Shown here in pieces: positions 12,919-23,703 of a stretch of DNA of 64,000 nt (positions within the stretch are counted from its first letter, which is position 1; each line of letters opens with the position of its first letter). A model generated the notes under the pieces. It did not search any database. It was not told where the DNA came from and saw only the letters and a program-made list of their open reading frames with translations. A program made the position numbers and the translations under genes. Source of the DNA: Themeda triandra (taxonomy: Eukaryota; Streptophyta; Magnoliopsida; Poales; Poaceae); assembly GCA_018135685.1 (NCBI GenBank), contig JAENPR010000014.1, forward strand, positions 620,001-684,000. Direction: 5' to 3'.

Positions 12919-15160
12919 AAAGTAAGTTCGATCGAGCAGCTGCAGCACCTGTGGCCAGCAACCATCAACTAGAGCTGATTTTTACAATTTTACCTAGGAT
13001 TTCAAAAACTGGTGGCAATATTTGTTACGTAACAAATGGTGGGAAATTTGTGCTGAGTTGAATATGGGATCTCAAGAACATAAACTGTTCGCTGCACCTC
13101 CCCCACGGCCGCACTTGCTGCTCCTACAGTCCTATGTGAGGAATCAGCTGCATCTGCTGTATATGTTTCACAAAGTTTTCAGACAAATGATCAAGTGTGA
13201 AATCCCTCTGCGCTTTTTTCCTACTGTTCGCCATCGCCCTTGACCTCTCCACAGTACGCCGTCATACTCTCTGCGACCGTCCTTGTGGATTGCGGCCCAT
13301 TTGCAGTTTTGCCTCCTATGGAACTACACTGAGAATAGCACAAAAAACAATTATAAATTTCTGTTGTCCAATATCAACAAAAGAAGGAAAAGAAAGATGA
13401 CTGCGAATTGGATGATACTAGCAGTAGGCAAGGCAGGGGAATAGAGAACACATTTCTACACAGAAAGAACAATGATAACTACAGGGGAGAACACGTTTAA
13501 AACGAAACCTAATTCAGAAACAAATCATGCACTTAGAACAAATTTCTAACATTCACTAGGTCAAAATGTCAAATAGACTCGTATAATAGTGGCCAAAAAT
13601 GTATCAACACTATGCCTTTCATTCCCAGCCTCTCAATAATGTTCCACACCCCATGATTTACCCAAACTTGGTGCTGGATGCCTCCTAGTAGATGAGCAGT
13701 TAGCAATGTGAGTTGTAACACTTCAGGGCTAGAGGCACCAATATAATAATTTTAGTCACAGCTATTAAGGGAAGATTGGTCCATCAACAAAACACAATCT
13801 CAACGGGTTAATGAATATACATGCACCGTTTTCACTGGAAAAGAGCTAAGAATAAGGAGATTCAAATAATCGAAGTAAATATAGGAAATCAAGTAACACA
13901 AACACATTTTACCTGAACTGGCATAAATTAGTTTTACTGAATTGTGCTTGTTTAAAAATGGCTACTAATTGTACAGATTTTCTAAACAATGCCATATGGC
14001 TATTCTTAAGATGACAAATATACTAATTATTTATTTTGTTCAAATGCATACCCAACAAATAAGACAGAGTGGACGGCTGCCTGCAAATGTAGATAGTTAT
14101 TCATAGCCTGAGCAGCTCAACCGACATCGAGAGCATCCATCTCTTTGCACTTGTGTTGTACTACCCCTTTACCAATTCTACCCTTCTACTGAACAAGCAG
14201 TTTAGGACAAGAATTTACATATTAGATTCTAGGGCGCTTTTTGTTCAAAAATCCAATTACACTGACAATAGCAGTTCACTATAAATTATTGCAAATAATG
14301 GAGCGGTGTCACAACTAGAAAGTGTTAAAACTGTACTAATTATTTCATATTCATTTCTCATGTCAAATATACACTACTGTTATGGTTCTATGGTTCTATT
14401 TACCATGTCGAATTTGAACTGCACTAGAAATTTTCTAGTTCCATGTCATGTATGACATTGCAGATAGGCTTTATTGTTTTAGTATGACTGCCTTAGTGTA
14501 TCACTAATTATGGAGGAATTAAACATTTTATGTAGTAACATCAGACTTACACCCATTCTTTTTGCACCAGTTGACATTTTCAGGATTTAGGACCAAGAAG
14601 AGTTACTGATAACTCATGCCGGGTTATTTGTTCTGAATAGGAACCAACCGTAGTGCACTATTGTCACTTTTTTTGCCTATGCTGAACACTAACACCAGAA
14701 ATATATCATTATAAGCCATCAACCACAATTAACATCAGTTGGGCACTAATACATGTTTCTTCTTTGTATCAACCAAAATGAAGAACACAATTTTTTTTAG
14801 AAAATTATCATTTGGCCTCACTACCAGATTATACAGATGGCTACTTAAAGAATTTCTATGAGGACAAGTTAACAAAATTAGATCTGAAAAGGTCAAGATG
14901 GAGGGATGCAAAGAGATGACTTCCTGCAGAACACAACTCATAAGTTGTCCTATGAATTAATATAAACACTCAAAACGGAAAATTAAGAAAAAGGTAATTG
15001 CCTGCTATACAGTGATTGGAGCACCTTTTTTTTTAAAAAAAAACTTTTAGGACCTGGGCAAATCAGCCTCACCACATTAGCTGAACTAGGTAAGGTGATC
15101 AAACTCACTAGGTAAACACGTCACCGGATTAAGTGGATTACATGGTAATGCATGGACACA

Positions 15161-17554
15161 TCAAGTGCTGATAAGGGTACACACCTTTGGCAGGTGTAAC
15201 ACCTCTGGCGGCTGGTAGCCAGCAGCCTTAGGTCTTTTGGTGCAGTGTTCAAAATGATTGGCATCGGATTTCTCACCACAATAAAGGCATAGGTTGTTGG
15301 CTGTTCTGTAACCTCGCAGTTGCTGTTCCTTCAAGAGAGTTTGACCAGGACTTGGCTTAGGATCTACCTTACCAAGTGGTACAGAAGCTTCGCCAGATTT
15401 TTGATACTTTTGTTCAGCGTTGTCCAGAATTTCTTGTTGTAGTTTGGCTAGCATGATGGCTCTGGCCATAGTGTCAGGCACCTGATCGTGTACTGCTGCC
15501 TTGATATCCCTTTTGAGGCCCTTAATAAAACAGGATATGAAGAATAGCTCATCATATCCAGTGTTGTGCATCAAAAGCTGAAATTGCAGAGCTTCAAAGG
15601 TGGTGACGTAGTCCTCGACTGTTCCAGTTTGCTTCAACTCCAACAACTCATTCAGAACTTCTCTGTAGGCAGATGTGCCAAACTTAGATTCCACCGCTTG
15701 CTTGAATAGATTCCAAGTTCCCAATCCATTTCGCTGCTTGTATACCTGCCACCATCGAGCTGCATTGCTCTCCATATGTAAGGAGGCTGCAGTGACCCAC
15801 ATGGACTCATGAATGTTAAAGATGCAAAAATAGTTTTCACATTTGTCAAGCCAGATTTTAGGATACACACCTTCAAACTTTGGAGATTGCATCTTGGGCA
15901 GAGGTGTATGATGTGAATCACCAAAAGGCCTACGGAGATTGGGTTCAGTAGGATGAGGCTGGCCACTGGAGGAAGGCCGCTCCTGCCGAGGAATGGAAAA
16001 CAGTGGAGATGGAGATCTTGGTGATTTGTCCTCTGTCTCAGCATCCTTCTGCTCTAAGGTGAGACGAGCAACTGCCTTTCCAGTGTCTTCGATTTGTTTA
16101 ACCATCAACTGCTGATCACGCAAGCCCTGCTGCACAGCTTGTGAGTTGAGATCCATTTTTGCCAGCAATTGCTGCTGCTTGGAGCCGATGTCCGTCACAT
16201 GAGCAAGCAAGAGGTCCAGTCTCTCCATCAACTTGTCTGACTTCGCTTCTTGGTGCTGCTGGTGTGTTGGTGTTGTAGATGCCTGGGACTCATTGCCATC
16301 ATTGATACCTCTCTGTGCTTCCATACCAATAGCAGCTTTTGTGTGTCCTCCACTTGTAGCAGCGTCCATAGGTAGAATATGAGAACTGAGGTCATCGAGG
16401 GAGGCCTTGATAACAGTAGAAGGAAACAATAACGACGACGGACTTGCCGTGGCCATGCCCTTGATCATGGAAACATCAGGCTCGCTGGGCACACCATACT
16501 GGATATCAAGCTGACAACAACCATCATATATATTGCGGCCATGCAACTCTGTGAAAGCTTTAACAGCATCAAATTTGGATCGGAAAACAACCCGAGCAGA
16601 CACATGGTCTAAGCCCCCAAACACTTGCACCTGCTCTATATCACCAAATGGACTAAAAACCTGACGAAGCGCATGTTCTGTTACAGGATAGCAGGCATTG
16701 TCGATGGTGACCTCCAGGACGCGATTTGAAGGTGTCAAACTCTGAGAACCGCAAGTACGCAATCCATCGGACACCTGGTGAGCGTCCACCTCACTGGTGT
16801 TGCCCTTGGAAACATCAGGCTTGCTAGGCGCACCGTACTGGATATCAAGCTGACAACAACCATCATATATATTGCGGCCATGCAACTCTGTGAAAGCTTC
16901 AACAGCATCAGATTTGGATCGGAAAACAACCTGAGCAGACACATGGTCTAACCCCCCAAACACTTGCATCTGCTCTATATCACCAAATGGACTAAAAACC
17001 TGAAGAAGCGCATGTTCTGTTACAGGATAGCAGACATTGTCGATGGTGACCTCCAGGATGCGATTTGAAGGTGTCAAGCTCTGTGAACCGCAAGTACGCA
17101 ACCCATCGAACACCTGGTGAGCGTCCACCTCACTGGCGTTGCACTTGGAAACATCAGGCTCGCTGGGCACACCATACTCGATATCAAGCTGACAACAGCC
17201 ATCATATATATTGCGGCCATGCAACTCTCCGAAAGCTTGAACAGCATCATATCTGGATCGGAAAACAACCTGAGCACGAGCTAATGCCCCAAACACTTGC
17301 ACCTGCTCCAGATCGCCAAATGGACTAAAAACCTGACGAAGCGCATCTTCAGTTACAGGATAGCAAGCCTTGTGGATGATGACCTCCAGGACGCGATTTG
17401 GGGGCCTCCAGCTCTGAGAACCGGAAGTAGGCAATCCATCGAACACCTGGTCGGCGTCCACCTCACGGGTGCTGCCCTTGGCCAAATTCGACTGCAGATT
17501 GCTCCTGCTGCAACCAATGATCTTCCCAGGCATCATCGCACTGAATTTCTCCAA
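15161..17554 (-). CDS. Chimeric protein: three PTB-like RRM domains fused to Ty3/gypsy gag
   Basis: One open frame of 797 residues with no stop or intron. Three RNA-recognition motifs (about 54-126, 165-240, 277-352) are spaced 114 residues apart. Each contains CYPVTE..L.QVFSPFGD and ends in HGRNIYDGCCQLDI, the signature of polypyrimidine-tract-binding proteins. A Ser/Thr/Gln-rich linker with a likely coiled coil (about 425-500) follows, then a retrotransposon gag domain (about 550-690; AARWWQVYKQ, YVTTFEALQFQL) and a zinc-knuckle-like CLYCGEKSDANHFEHC. No protease, reverse transcriptase or integrase follows. The frame stops just after the knuckle because of a one-base insertion relative to copy 2. 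The start chosen is the first ATG; another Met lies six residues later. It might be a chimeric gene or a decaying retroelement; expression is unknown. Confidence 0.7.
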   Translation of the reverse strand: MEKFSAMMPGKIIGCSRSNLQSNLAKGSTREVDADQVFDGLPTSGSQSWRPPNRVLEVIIHKACYPVTEDALRQVFSPFGDLEQVQVFGALARAQVVFRSRYDAVQAFGELHGRNIYDGCCQLDIEYGVPSEPDVSKCNASEVDAHQVFDGLRTCGSQSLTPSNRILEVTIDNVCYPVTEHALLQVFSPFGDIEQMQVFGGLDHVSAQVVFRSKSDAVEAFTELHGRNIYDGCCQLDIQYGAPSKPDVSKGNTSEVDAHQVSDGLRTCGSQSLTPSNRVLEVTIDNACYPVTEHALRQVFSPFGDIEQVQVFGGLDHVSARVVFRSKFDAVKAFTELHGRNIYDGCCQLDIQYGVPSEPDVSMIKGMATASPSSLLFPSTVIKASLDDLSSHILPMDAATSGGHTKAAIGMEAQRGINDGNESQASTTPTHQQHQEAKSDKLMERLDLLLAHVTDIGSKQQQLLAKMDLNSQAVQQGLRDQQLMVKQIEDTGKAVARLTLEQKDAETEDKSPRSPSPLFSIPRQERPSSSGQPHPTEPNLRRPFGDSHHTPLPKMQSPKFEGVYPKIWLDKCENYFCIFNIHESMWVTAASLHMESNAARWWQVYKQRNGLGTWNLFKQAVESKFGTSAYREVLNELLELKQTGTVEDYVTTFEALQFQLLMHNTGYDELFFISCFIKGLKRDIKAAVHDQVPDTMARAIMLAKLQQEILDNAEQKYQKSGEASVPLGKVDPKPSPGQTLLKEQQLRGYRTANNLCLYCGEKSDANHFEHCTKRPKAAGYQPPEVLHLPKVCTLIST

Positions 17555-17828
17555 GGATTCGACTGGTCTGGTACCGATTGTTAGCAGCTCACTTGACAGA
17601 ACACCGAATCATTCAAAACACCAACACCTAGAAGAACTGGATCTCGGTACACCGGGGGAAGAAAGAAAAACAGTAACCGGAGATAGAGAAACTGTGTTGT
17701 GATTTCTGAATGCCGATGCCCTTGATCGGTTTCTCCTTTTGTGCGTCTTCCATGGGCCCATAGTCCAGTCAATTAGACAGCTCGGCCCATGACGCATTAC
17801 CAGCCCATTACTATGATCATCCCTAGCA
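16267..17828 (-). other. RRM cassette inserted within the copy-1 gag sequence
   Basis: In copy 2 the gag frame runs without a break through CTGGTGTG/CTTCCATGGCGTCCAGC (plus strand, near 21170-21195). In copy 1 the same two flanks are separated: CTGGTGTG ends at 16266 and TTCCATGGCGTCCAGCAAG resumes at 17829. The 1.56 kb between them carries the three RRM units, the start codon and an upstream region. No clear target duplication was found. Confidence 0.7.
17585..17828 (-). promoter_or_regulatory. Putative promoter/leader carried by the RRM cassette
   Basis: Between the RRM-gag start codon and the cassette edge, the minus strand contains several TGGGCY motifs (AATGGGCTGG, CATGGGCCGAG, TATGGGCCCATGG). 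These are site-II-type elements common in plant housekeeping promoters. A pyrimidine-rich leader follows (CTTTCTTCCCCC). No firm TATA box was found. Confidence 0.35.
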
Positions 17829-17856
17829 TTCCATGGCGTCCAGCAAGAGCCTGAGA
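17829..17856 (-). pseudogene. Remnant of the original gag 5' end in copy 1
   Basis: On the minus strand this encodes LLDAME as in the copy-2 gag N-terminus, but with one extra base upstream that breaks the frame. Beyond it, about 400 bp present in copy 2, including the copy-2 gag start codon, are missing. Confidence 0.65.
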
Positions 17857-17949
17857 CGCCTCCGGCCCATTATCTTATAGCTGGAGCCAGCCCTGTTAAC
17901 ATGGATCCACACACTCCCTGAGAACTCCGCACGCCGCCGGCGCGTCGTG

Positions 17950-18075
17950 CAGCTCGTGCTCGCGTCATCTCATGACACGGTGCCCGTCCCGAGCCACGCC
18001 GCCCGACGTGGTCGCTGTCCTCCGCCTCCTTGAGTCCCGCGGCATTCCCGCCGCCGCGCGCCAACCTGCCGCCTC
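17950..18075 (+). pseudogene. Truncated 5' end of the PPR gene, from the tandem duplication
   Basis: Closely matches the PPR gene around its start (26090-26215): both have CTCATGACAC upstream and the shared stretch GACGTGGTCGCTGTCCTC. The original ATG reads GTG here (17980) and a base is missing in codon 3 or 4, so it cannot make the same protein. Homology ends about 30 codons in, at the duplication breakpoint. Confidence 0.85.
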
Positions 18076-18157
18076 CCCTTCATAAAGTAAGATCGAATCT
18101 TGGCTGTGGTCGAGCAGCTACAGCACCTGCGAGCTGCGGCCCAAGCAGCAGCCATCC

Positions 18158-18610
18158 TTCCTGGAAGGTAACAGCACAGTCCTCCGAGATCATGAAGGGA
18201 GAACTTTTGGAGGATTGTCAAGATGGTATGGACACTGTATGAATGCTTTAACAACTGAAGCAAAGCAACAGCGCGCCGTGATGGAATGCGGGAGTGTTCG
18301 ACGTCTGATTGTTGAAACGGACTGTCAGGTCCTTGTGAACATGTGGGGAAGTCTGAGCTATGCTGAGATGAGAGATTGACTCTATTGTGCATCAGATGGA
18401 AGTTTTAAGCAGGAGCTTTGATGATTTCAGTTTGTTATTCATTAATGGATCATGTAATAGAGTAGCATATGAGTGTGCAAAAATGGTGTCTCGTGACCGG
18501 TGATGGAGTGGCTTATAACCCCACCAGGCTTACGAGAAATCATAGATGATGACTGTAAATTCTGTAATCCTTCTCATATCTAATACAAGCTTTGGTTATG
18601 CTAAAAAAAA
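18158..18610 (+). mobile_element. 5'-truncated LINE retrotransposon (RNase H end)
   Basis: A 453-bp insertion flanked by perfect 14-bp target duplications (AGCAGCAGCCATCC at 18144-18157 and 18611-18624) and ending in an A-run. Conceptual translation across a few frame breaks gives pieces of the plant LINE RNase H-like domain: VLRDHEGRTFGG, then RLIVETDCQVLVNMWGS, then FINGSCNRVAYECAK. It is a short, inactive 3' copy. Confidence 0.85.
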
Positions 18611-20234
18611 AGCAGCAGCCATCCATTCCACTAGACTTGATTTTGATCCCCAGGATTTCAAAAACTGATAGCAATATTTAGTGACGTAACAAATGGCGGG
18701 AAGTTTCTTGGGGCTGAATATGGATCTCAACAACATAAACTGCCAATTTATATAATACATTTTGATTCCAGCAATGTTTTAAAAAGTTTGCACACAAATA
18801 ATCAAGAGGCAAATCCCTCTGCGCCCCTTTCTTGTTGGTCGCCGTCGCCCTTTGATCTCTCCACCATACGCCGGCATACTCTCTGCGACTGTTCTGGTTG
18901 ATTGCAGCCCATTTGCCCTTTTTTGTCTCTCATGGAGTTAAACTGAGAATAGCACATAAAGTAAACGATTATGAGATTACACAGTACAACACAAGCGTCC
19001 ATAACGCACGCACTGTTGTCCAGTATCAACAAGGATGGAAAAGGAAGATGGCTACAAATTGGACGATAGCAGTAGGCAAGGCAGGGGAACAGAGAACACA
19101 TTTCTACGCATAAAGAACTATGATAACTACATGATATAGAGTTTGACTGGCTCAACCGACATCGAGAGCATCCATCTCTTTGCAGTTGTGTTATACTACC
19201 CTTTACCAATTCTTTTCTTCTACTGGTTCAGCAAAAAAAATCTGTTCTTTTACTGAACAAGCAGTTTAGAACAAGAATATGCATACTAAATTCAGGGCTC
19301 TTTTGACTGAAAAATCCAATTACATTGACAATAGCAGTTCACTATAAATTATTGCAAACAATGGAGAGATGTCACAGCTAAAAAGTGTTAAAACTGCACT
19401 CACTATTTCATATTGATTTTCCATGGTAAATATAAACAACTGTTATGGTTCAAATTACCATGTCGAATTTGAACCACCAGAATTTTTCTAGTTCCATGTT
19501 ATGTAGTATGACATTGTAGATAGGCTTTAGTGTTCTAGTATGACTGCCATAGTATATCATTAATTATGGACGAATTAAACAATTTGGGTGGTATGGTTTT
19601 TATTTGAAGGCTTTAGGAATCGAACAACGTCAAACTTACATTTACATCCATCCTTTTTTCGCCAGTTGATATTCTCAGGATCCTTTGAGTTTGAAAGCTG
19701 CAAAAGTAACAAGATTCAAGAAGAGTTACTGTCATGTACCAGGTTATTTGTCCTAAATAGGAACCAACCGTAGTGCACTATTGGCATTTTTTTGCCTATA
19801 CTGAACTCTAACACCAGAAATATATCATCATAAGCCATTAACCACAATTAACATCACTTGAGCACTATCTTCTTCGTATCAACCAAAATGATGAACACTA
19901 ATTATTTAGCAAATTATCATTCGGCATCAGTACCATATTATACAGATAGCTAATTAAAGCATTTCTACAAGGACCGTTAATCAAAATGGATCTGAAAAGG
20001 GTCAAGCTGGAGGGACGAGAATTGAGAAGAGACGACTTCCTACGGAATACGAGTAATAAATTTTCCTCTAAAACTAAGAATCCTAAGAATTAATACAAAC
20101 AATCAAGACGGAAAATTAAGAACTAACAAGGTAATTGTAATTGCCTGCTATTCAGTGGATTAGGAGCACCTCTTTTTTTAAAAAATAAAATACTTTTAGG
20201 ACCTGGGTAAACCAGCCTCACCACATTAGCTGAA

Positions 20235-21230
20235 CTAGGTAAGGCGATCAAACTCACTAGGTAAAATCGTCACCGGGTTAAGTTGATGCATGGACACATC
20301 AAGGACTGATAGGGTACACACCTTGGCAGGTGTAACACCCTGGCCACCCGCAGCCTTCCGTCCTTTGGTGCAGTGTTCAATATGATTGGCATCGAATTTC
20401 CCACCACAATAAAGGCATAGGTTGTTGGCTCTTCTGTAATCTCGCAGTTGCTGTGCCTCCCAGAGAGTTAGACCAGGAGGACTTGGCTTAGGATCTACCT
20501 TACCAAGTGCTACAAGAGCTTTGCTAGATTTCTGATAGTTTTGTTTAGAATTGACCAGAATTCGTTGCTGAACTTTGGCTAGCAAGATGGCTCTGGCCAT
20601 AGTGTCGGGAAGCTGAACTTCAACTGCTGCCCTGATATCCCATTTGAGGCCCTTAATAAAATAGCATATGAAGAAGAGTTCATCGTATCCAGGGTTGTGC
20701 ATTGAAAGCTGAAATTGCAGAGCTTGAAAGGTGGTGACATAGTCCTCGACTGTTCCAGTTTGCTCCAATTCGAACAACTCATTCAGAGCTTCTCTATGGG
20801 CATATGCGCCAGACTCAGTTTCCACGGCAAAAGGCCTACAGTCATTGGGTTCAGTAGGATGAGGCTGGCCACCGGAGAAACGCTGCTCCTGCCGTGGAGG
20901 AATGGAAAATAGTGGAGATAGAGATCTTGCTGATTTGTCCTCTGTCTCAGCATCCTTCTGCTCTAAGGCGAGACAAGCAAGTGCCTTTCCATTGGCTCTG
21001 ACTTGTTTAAGCATCAACTGCTGATCATATGAGGCCTGCTGAAGAGTTTTTGTGTTGAGATCCATTTGTGCCAGCATTTGCTGCTGCGTGGAGCTGAAGT
21101 CCGTCATACAAGCAAGCAAGAGGTCCATCTTCTCCTTCAACTTCTTCCAATTCTCATCTTGGCGCTGCTGGTGTGCTTCCATGGCGTCCAGCAAGAACTG
21201 AGACTGAACGGAGGGCTTGGGAGGAGCCAT
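20235..21230 (-). CDS. Ty3/gypsy-like gag protein, internally deleted (copy 2)
   Basis: 331 residues from the ATG at 21230 (MAPPKPSVQSQ...). The frame is open a little farther upstream but that part is not conserved in copy 1. It has an N-terminal coiled-coil segment (about 20-90), a partial gag domain (LNELFELEQTG, YVTTFQALQFQL) and a zinc-knuckle-like CLYCGGKFDANHIEHC. Compared with copy 1 it lacks 75 codons (225 bp, equivalent to 15698-15922), which removes the first half of the gag core including the WW motif, and it lacks the RRM cassette. It extends 20-odd residues beyond the copy-1 stop. It has no pol domains. Whether it is made into protein is unknown. Confidence 0.6.
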   Translation of the reverse strand: MAPPKPSVQSQFLLDAMEAHQQRQDENWKKLKEKMDLLLACMTDFSSTQQQMLAQMDLNTKTLQQASYDQQLMLKQVRANGKALACLALEQKDAETEDKSARSLSPLFSIPPRQEQRFSGGQPHPTEPNDCRPFAVETESGAYAHREALNELFELEQTGTVEDYVTTFQALQFQLSMHNPGYDELFFICYFIKGLKWDIRAAVEVQLPDTMARAILLAKVQQRILVNSKQNYQKSSKALVALGKVDPKPSPPGLTLWEAQQLRDYRRANNLCLYCGGKFDANHIEHCTKGRKAAGGQGVTPAKVCTLSVLDVSMHQLNPVTILPSEFDRLT

Positions 21231-21688
21231 GGCGAACGCTGCAAGCCAAATCACTCGAGAAGGGGAGACGCACGGCGATGTGTCCTGCAGATGGAGGCAG
21301 CAAACCCACTTCAGTGAGAGATTCAAGGCCGACCGAATATGTGATTACATAGCAGGAATTTCGTCGAACACCTGAAGGGCAAGGTGAAGTTGTCGCCCCT
21401 GAGTGCTCCCGAACAGCTCCATTTGTCGATCGCCGCCTGCGCCGCCACACAATGACACAACCACGCCGAGGATCGACTTTCTCTGTAATACCTCTGGTCA
21501 CCGGCGAGGAGCCGGAGACGTGAGCACCGCAACCAGATCACAGGCGAAAGGTCCCTCGCGTTCGTGTTTTACCTTTTTTTTTTTTTTTTTCATTTCAGGG
21601 TTCAATAGTCGAGTTTCTCTCGACAGCTTTTATAGCTAGAGCCCGCCCTGTCAACTGTGGCCCACCCACACCCTATCCAATTACCTAA
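21231..21688 (-). promoter_or_regulatory. Putative leader and upstream region of the copy-2 gag frame
   Basis: GC-moderate sequence upstream of the gag ATG, mostly absent from copy 1. It includes an 18-base T-run on the plus strand near 21572-21589 and ends at a stretch shared with copy 1 (TTATAGCTAGAGCCCGCCCT, compare 17874). No definite promoter element was identified. Confidence 0.3.
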
Positions 21689-23142
21689 AAGCAACTCCGC
21701 CCCACCTCCAGGTGGGCCTATCAAAATCTGCAGGGACTTGGTCCAAAAAAATCAACTCCAACCCACCTCCTACTTGGGCTCCCATTTTAGGAAGTGCCCC
21801 AGATTTAGTTTCCACCCCAGGAGTGGAGGAGGGCCCGATCCCCTCCCCGGCCGCTCGCGACGCCCCGCTCGCCCGCGGCCGCGCCGGCGCCGGCAGCTCC
21901 TCCATCGCCGCGCTCGCTCCTCCACCCGCGCTCCTCCACCACCGCGCCTCTTCCCCGCCGGAGCCCCTCCCGACGCGCGCCGCCCGAGACGCACCGTCCG
22001 TCCGCTCGGCCGCCGCCCGACCGCGCGTCCACGCCGGCCAGGCCGCTCCACCGCCGCCTGGGGCCGCCGCCGCCACCTCGACGCCCGGCTTTCCGGCTAC
22101 CCGAGCCTCGCGAGTCGATCTCCACTGAGGCCGCCCCGCCCGCCGCCTTGCTTCATCCGGAAAACTGGTGAGCCCTACCTCTCTCCTCCTTGTTCTCACC
22201 AGATCGAGCTCTGCATATGTGTTTGGATCCGCGGATATGTGTTTGATGTTGTGCTTGCCATTGTTGAAGAGAATGTGTGTGTGAACCTATTGCTTGTTTG
22301 GTAGCTTGGGTTCCAATTTGGAATGGTTGTCTCCATGTACCGTGTATTTGCTGCATTCCCATGTTCTTGACAGTGAAGCATGGCTCATTCAAAGAAATCA
22401 ATTTCATATGCAGAGAACCCATTTCATTTTGATACATGACCAGCTACTAGCTAATTATTTGGTTTTGTGCTCATAACCTATGAGGAAAAGGAACTTGGGA
22501 ATAGGCGGAGTTCTTGACATAGCCAAAATCGGGAGATGATTTGAAATGGATTTTCGACAATGGCGCACATAATCTCGTTTTCTAGTGTTTCACTATGCAC
22601 GGCTTGCGAGTCTTTCACAACCTGCATGTTCAACTTTTTCTTAGATAATGAACTTACAAAGCATGTTTCGTGGGGATGAGATATACTATATAACATGTTC
22701 ATGAATCTTTGGGACCTTTGGACCAATTGTTATAGATTATCCTTTGGGCATTTGTTGATCACTAGCAGGGTCAGTTTGAGATATCGAAACTTGATTGCGC
22801 ATGCATGTATTTATGAAAGGGATTGTGCATGCATGTTGATAGTCTCTCAGGAAATAACGAGTTACTGCCTATATATATAGCTCATGCGCTATTCTTTGGG
22901 TAGTCATCTAGTACACAATACTAGTGACAGTTAAATGTTCCTGTCATATATAGCTGAGTAACAGGACATCATTTAACTTTTTTATTCATGGTGCTGTTAT
23001 CAATCGTTTGGGATCCTCGGTTCTGATATTGAGTATATTCACTATTCGAGTCACTCTTGTCGACTAGCATACTACAACAAGCGCATACTATAAATGATCA
23101 ACTTTATAGTTGTATTAATTTTTGAAACAATTTCTGCAGACC

Positions 23143-23703
23143 ATGGATAGGCACGGGAGCGGCAATTTCTCCCAGTCAAGTTTCTCGACGGCGCTCCCTA
23201 TCCGTTCTTCTACCATCGGCCAAGACAACGAGGACTTTGACATCTTTTCCCAGGAGACGTCGTATCCTCTGACGGCCCCTAGCCTCTCAACTCCTAGGGG
23301 TGGTCTCGCAAAACCTAGACCTCAACTCCGGGCCGAGGACTTCCGTACATGGACTCATACACCGAGACTGCGGTTCGAGGAAGGTCACAATGAGCCACGG
23401 CTACCTCCTATTCCCCCAAGATCAGGCCATGGACTGTTTCGGCCTCCTCGTCAAGGCGGTGGTGGGAGGGGACTTGGCCGCGGAGCATGCCAGCTGCGGG
23501 CGGACAAGGTCAACACAAGTCCCGCAACTCCCTCAACACTAGGGATGCAGCCGCCCGCGTGCCACAAGGATCTGCTCCTCCAAAGGCCGGTTCAATCCTC
23601 CGGTGGTGGGTGGCGGAGGCCGTGGTACTTTGATGCCTAACCGTCCCGGCCGTGGATCATCTTCCTCTTCCGCCGGGAACGGCTATGATAACATCTCTCG
23701 GTG
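23143..23703 (+). pseudogene. Likely first coding exon of the Harbinger ORF1, decayed
   Basis: An acceptor (TTTCTGCAG) precedes ACCATGGATAGGCACGG, and a frame of 166 codons follows rich in Ser, Pro, Gly and Arg. It stops at 23640, but a neighbouring frame continues (MPNRPGRGSSSSSAGNGYDN) to a donor at 23703 (CGGTG|GTAAGC), which suggests a frameshift. This would be the low-complexity N-terminus of an ORF1 protein; the assignment rests on context. Confidence 0.4.

Larger units (their letters stand above)
12919..18083. repeat. Tandem segmental duplication, copy 1
   Basis: This segment matches the segment starting at 18084 in order and orientation. Compare 12922-12955 with 18086-18135, 12997-13090 with 18653-18745, 14113-15160 with 19148-20315, and the minus-strand gag frames. 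Its right end (17950 to about 18075) matches the PPR gene at 26090-26215 and stops abruptly. That is the signature of a direct tandem duplication whose right breakpoint fell inside the PPR gene. Copy 1 has about 600 bp (13500-14110) missing from copy 2. Outside the gag frame no gene is seen. Confidence 0.85.

Noticed and set aside
17575..17590. GGTACCAGACC on the minus strand as a retrotransposon primer-binding site
   Set aside because: It only partly matches the usual TGGTATCAGAGC and no LTR pair flanks the gag frames.
13000..20200. The two similar blocks as LTRs of one retrotransposon
   Set aside because: The similarity includes the gag frame itself and extends over more than 4 kb, so it is a segmental duplication and not an LTR pair.
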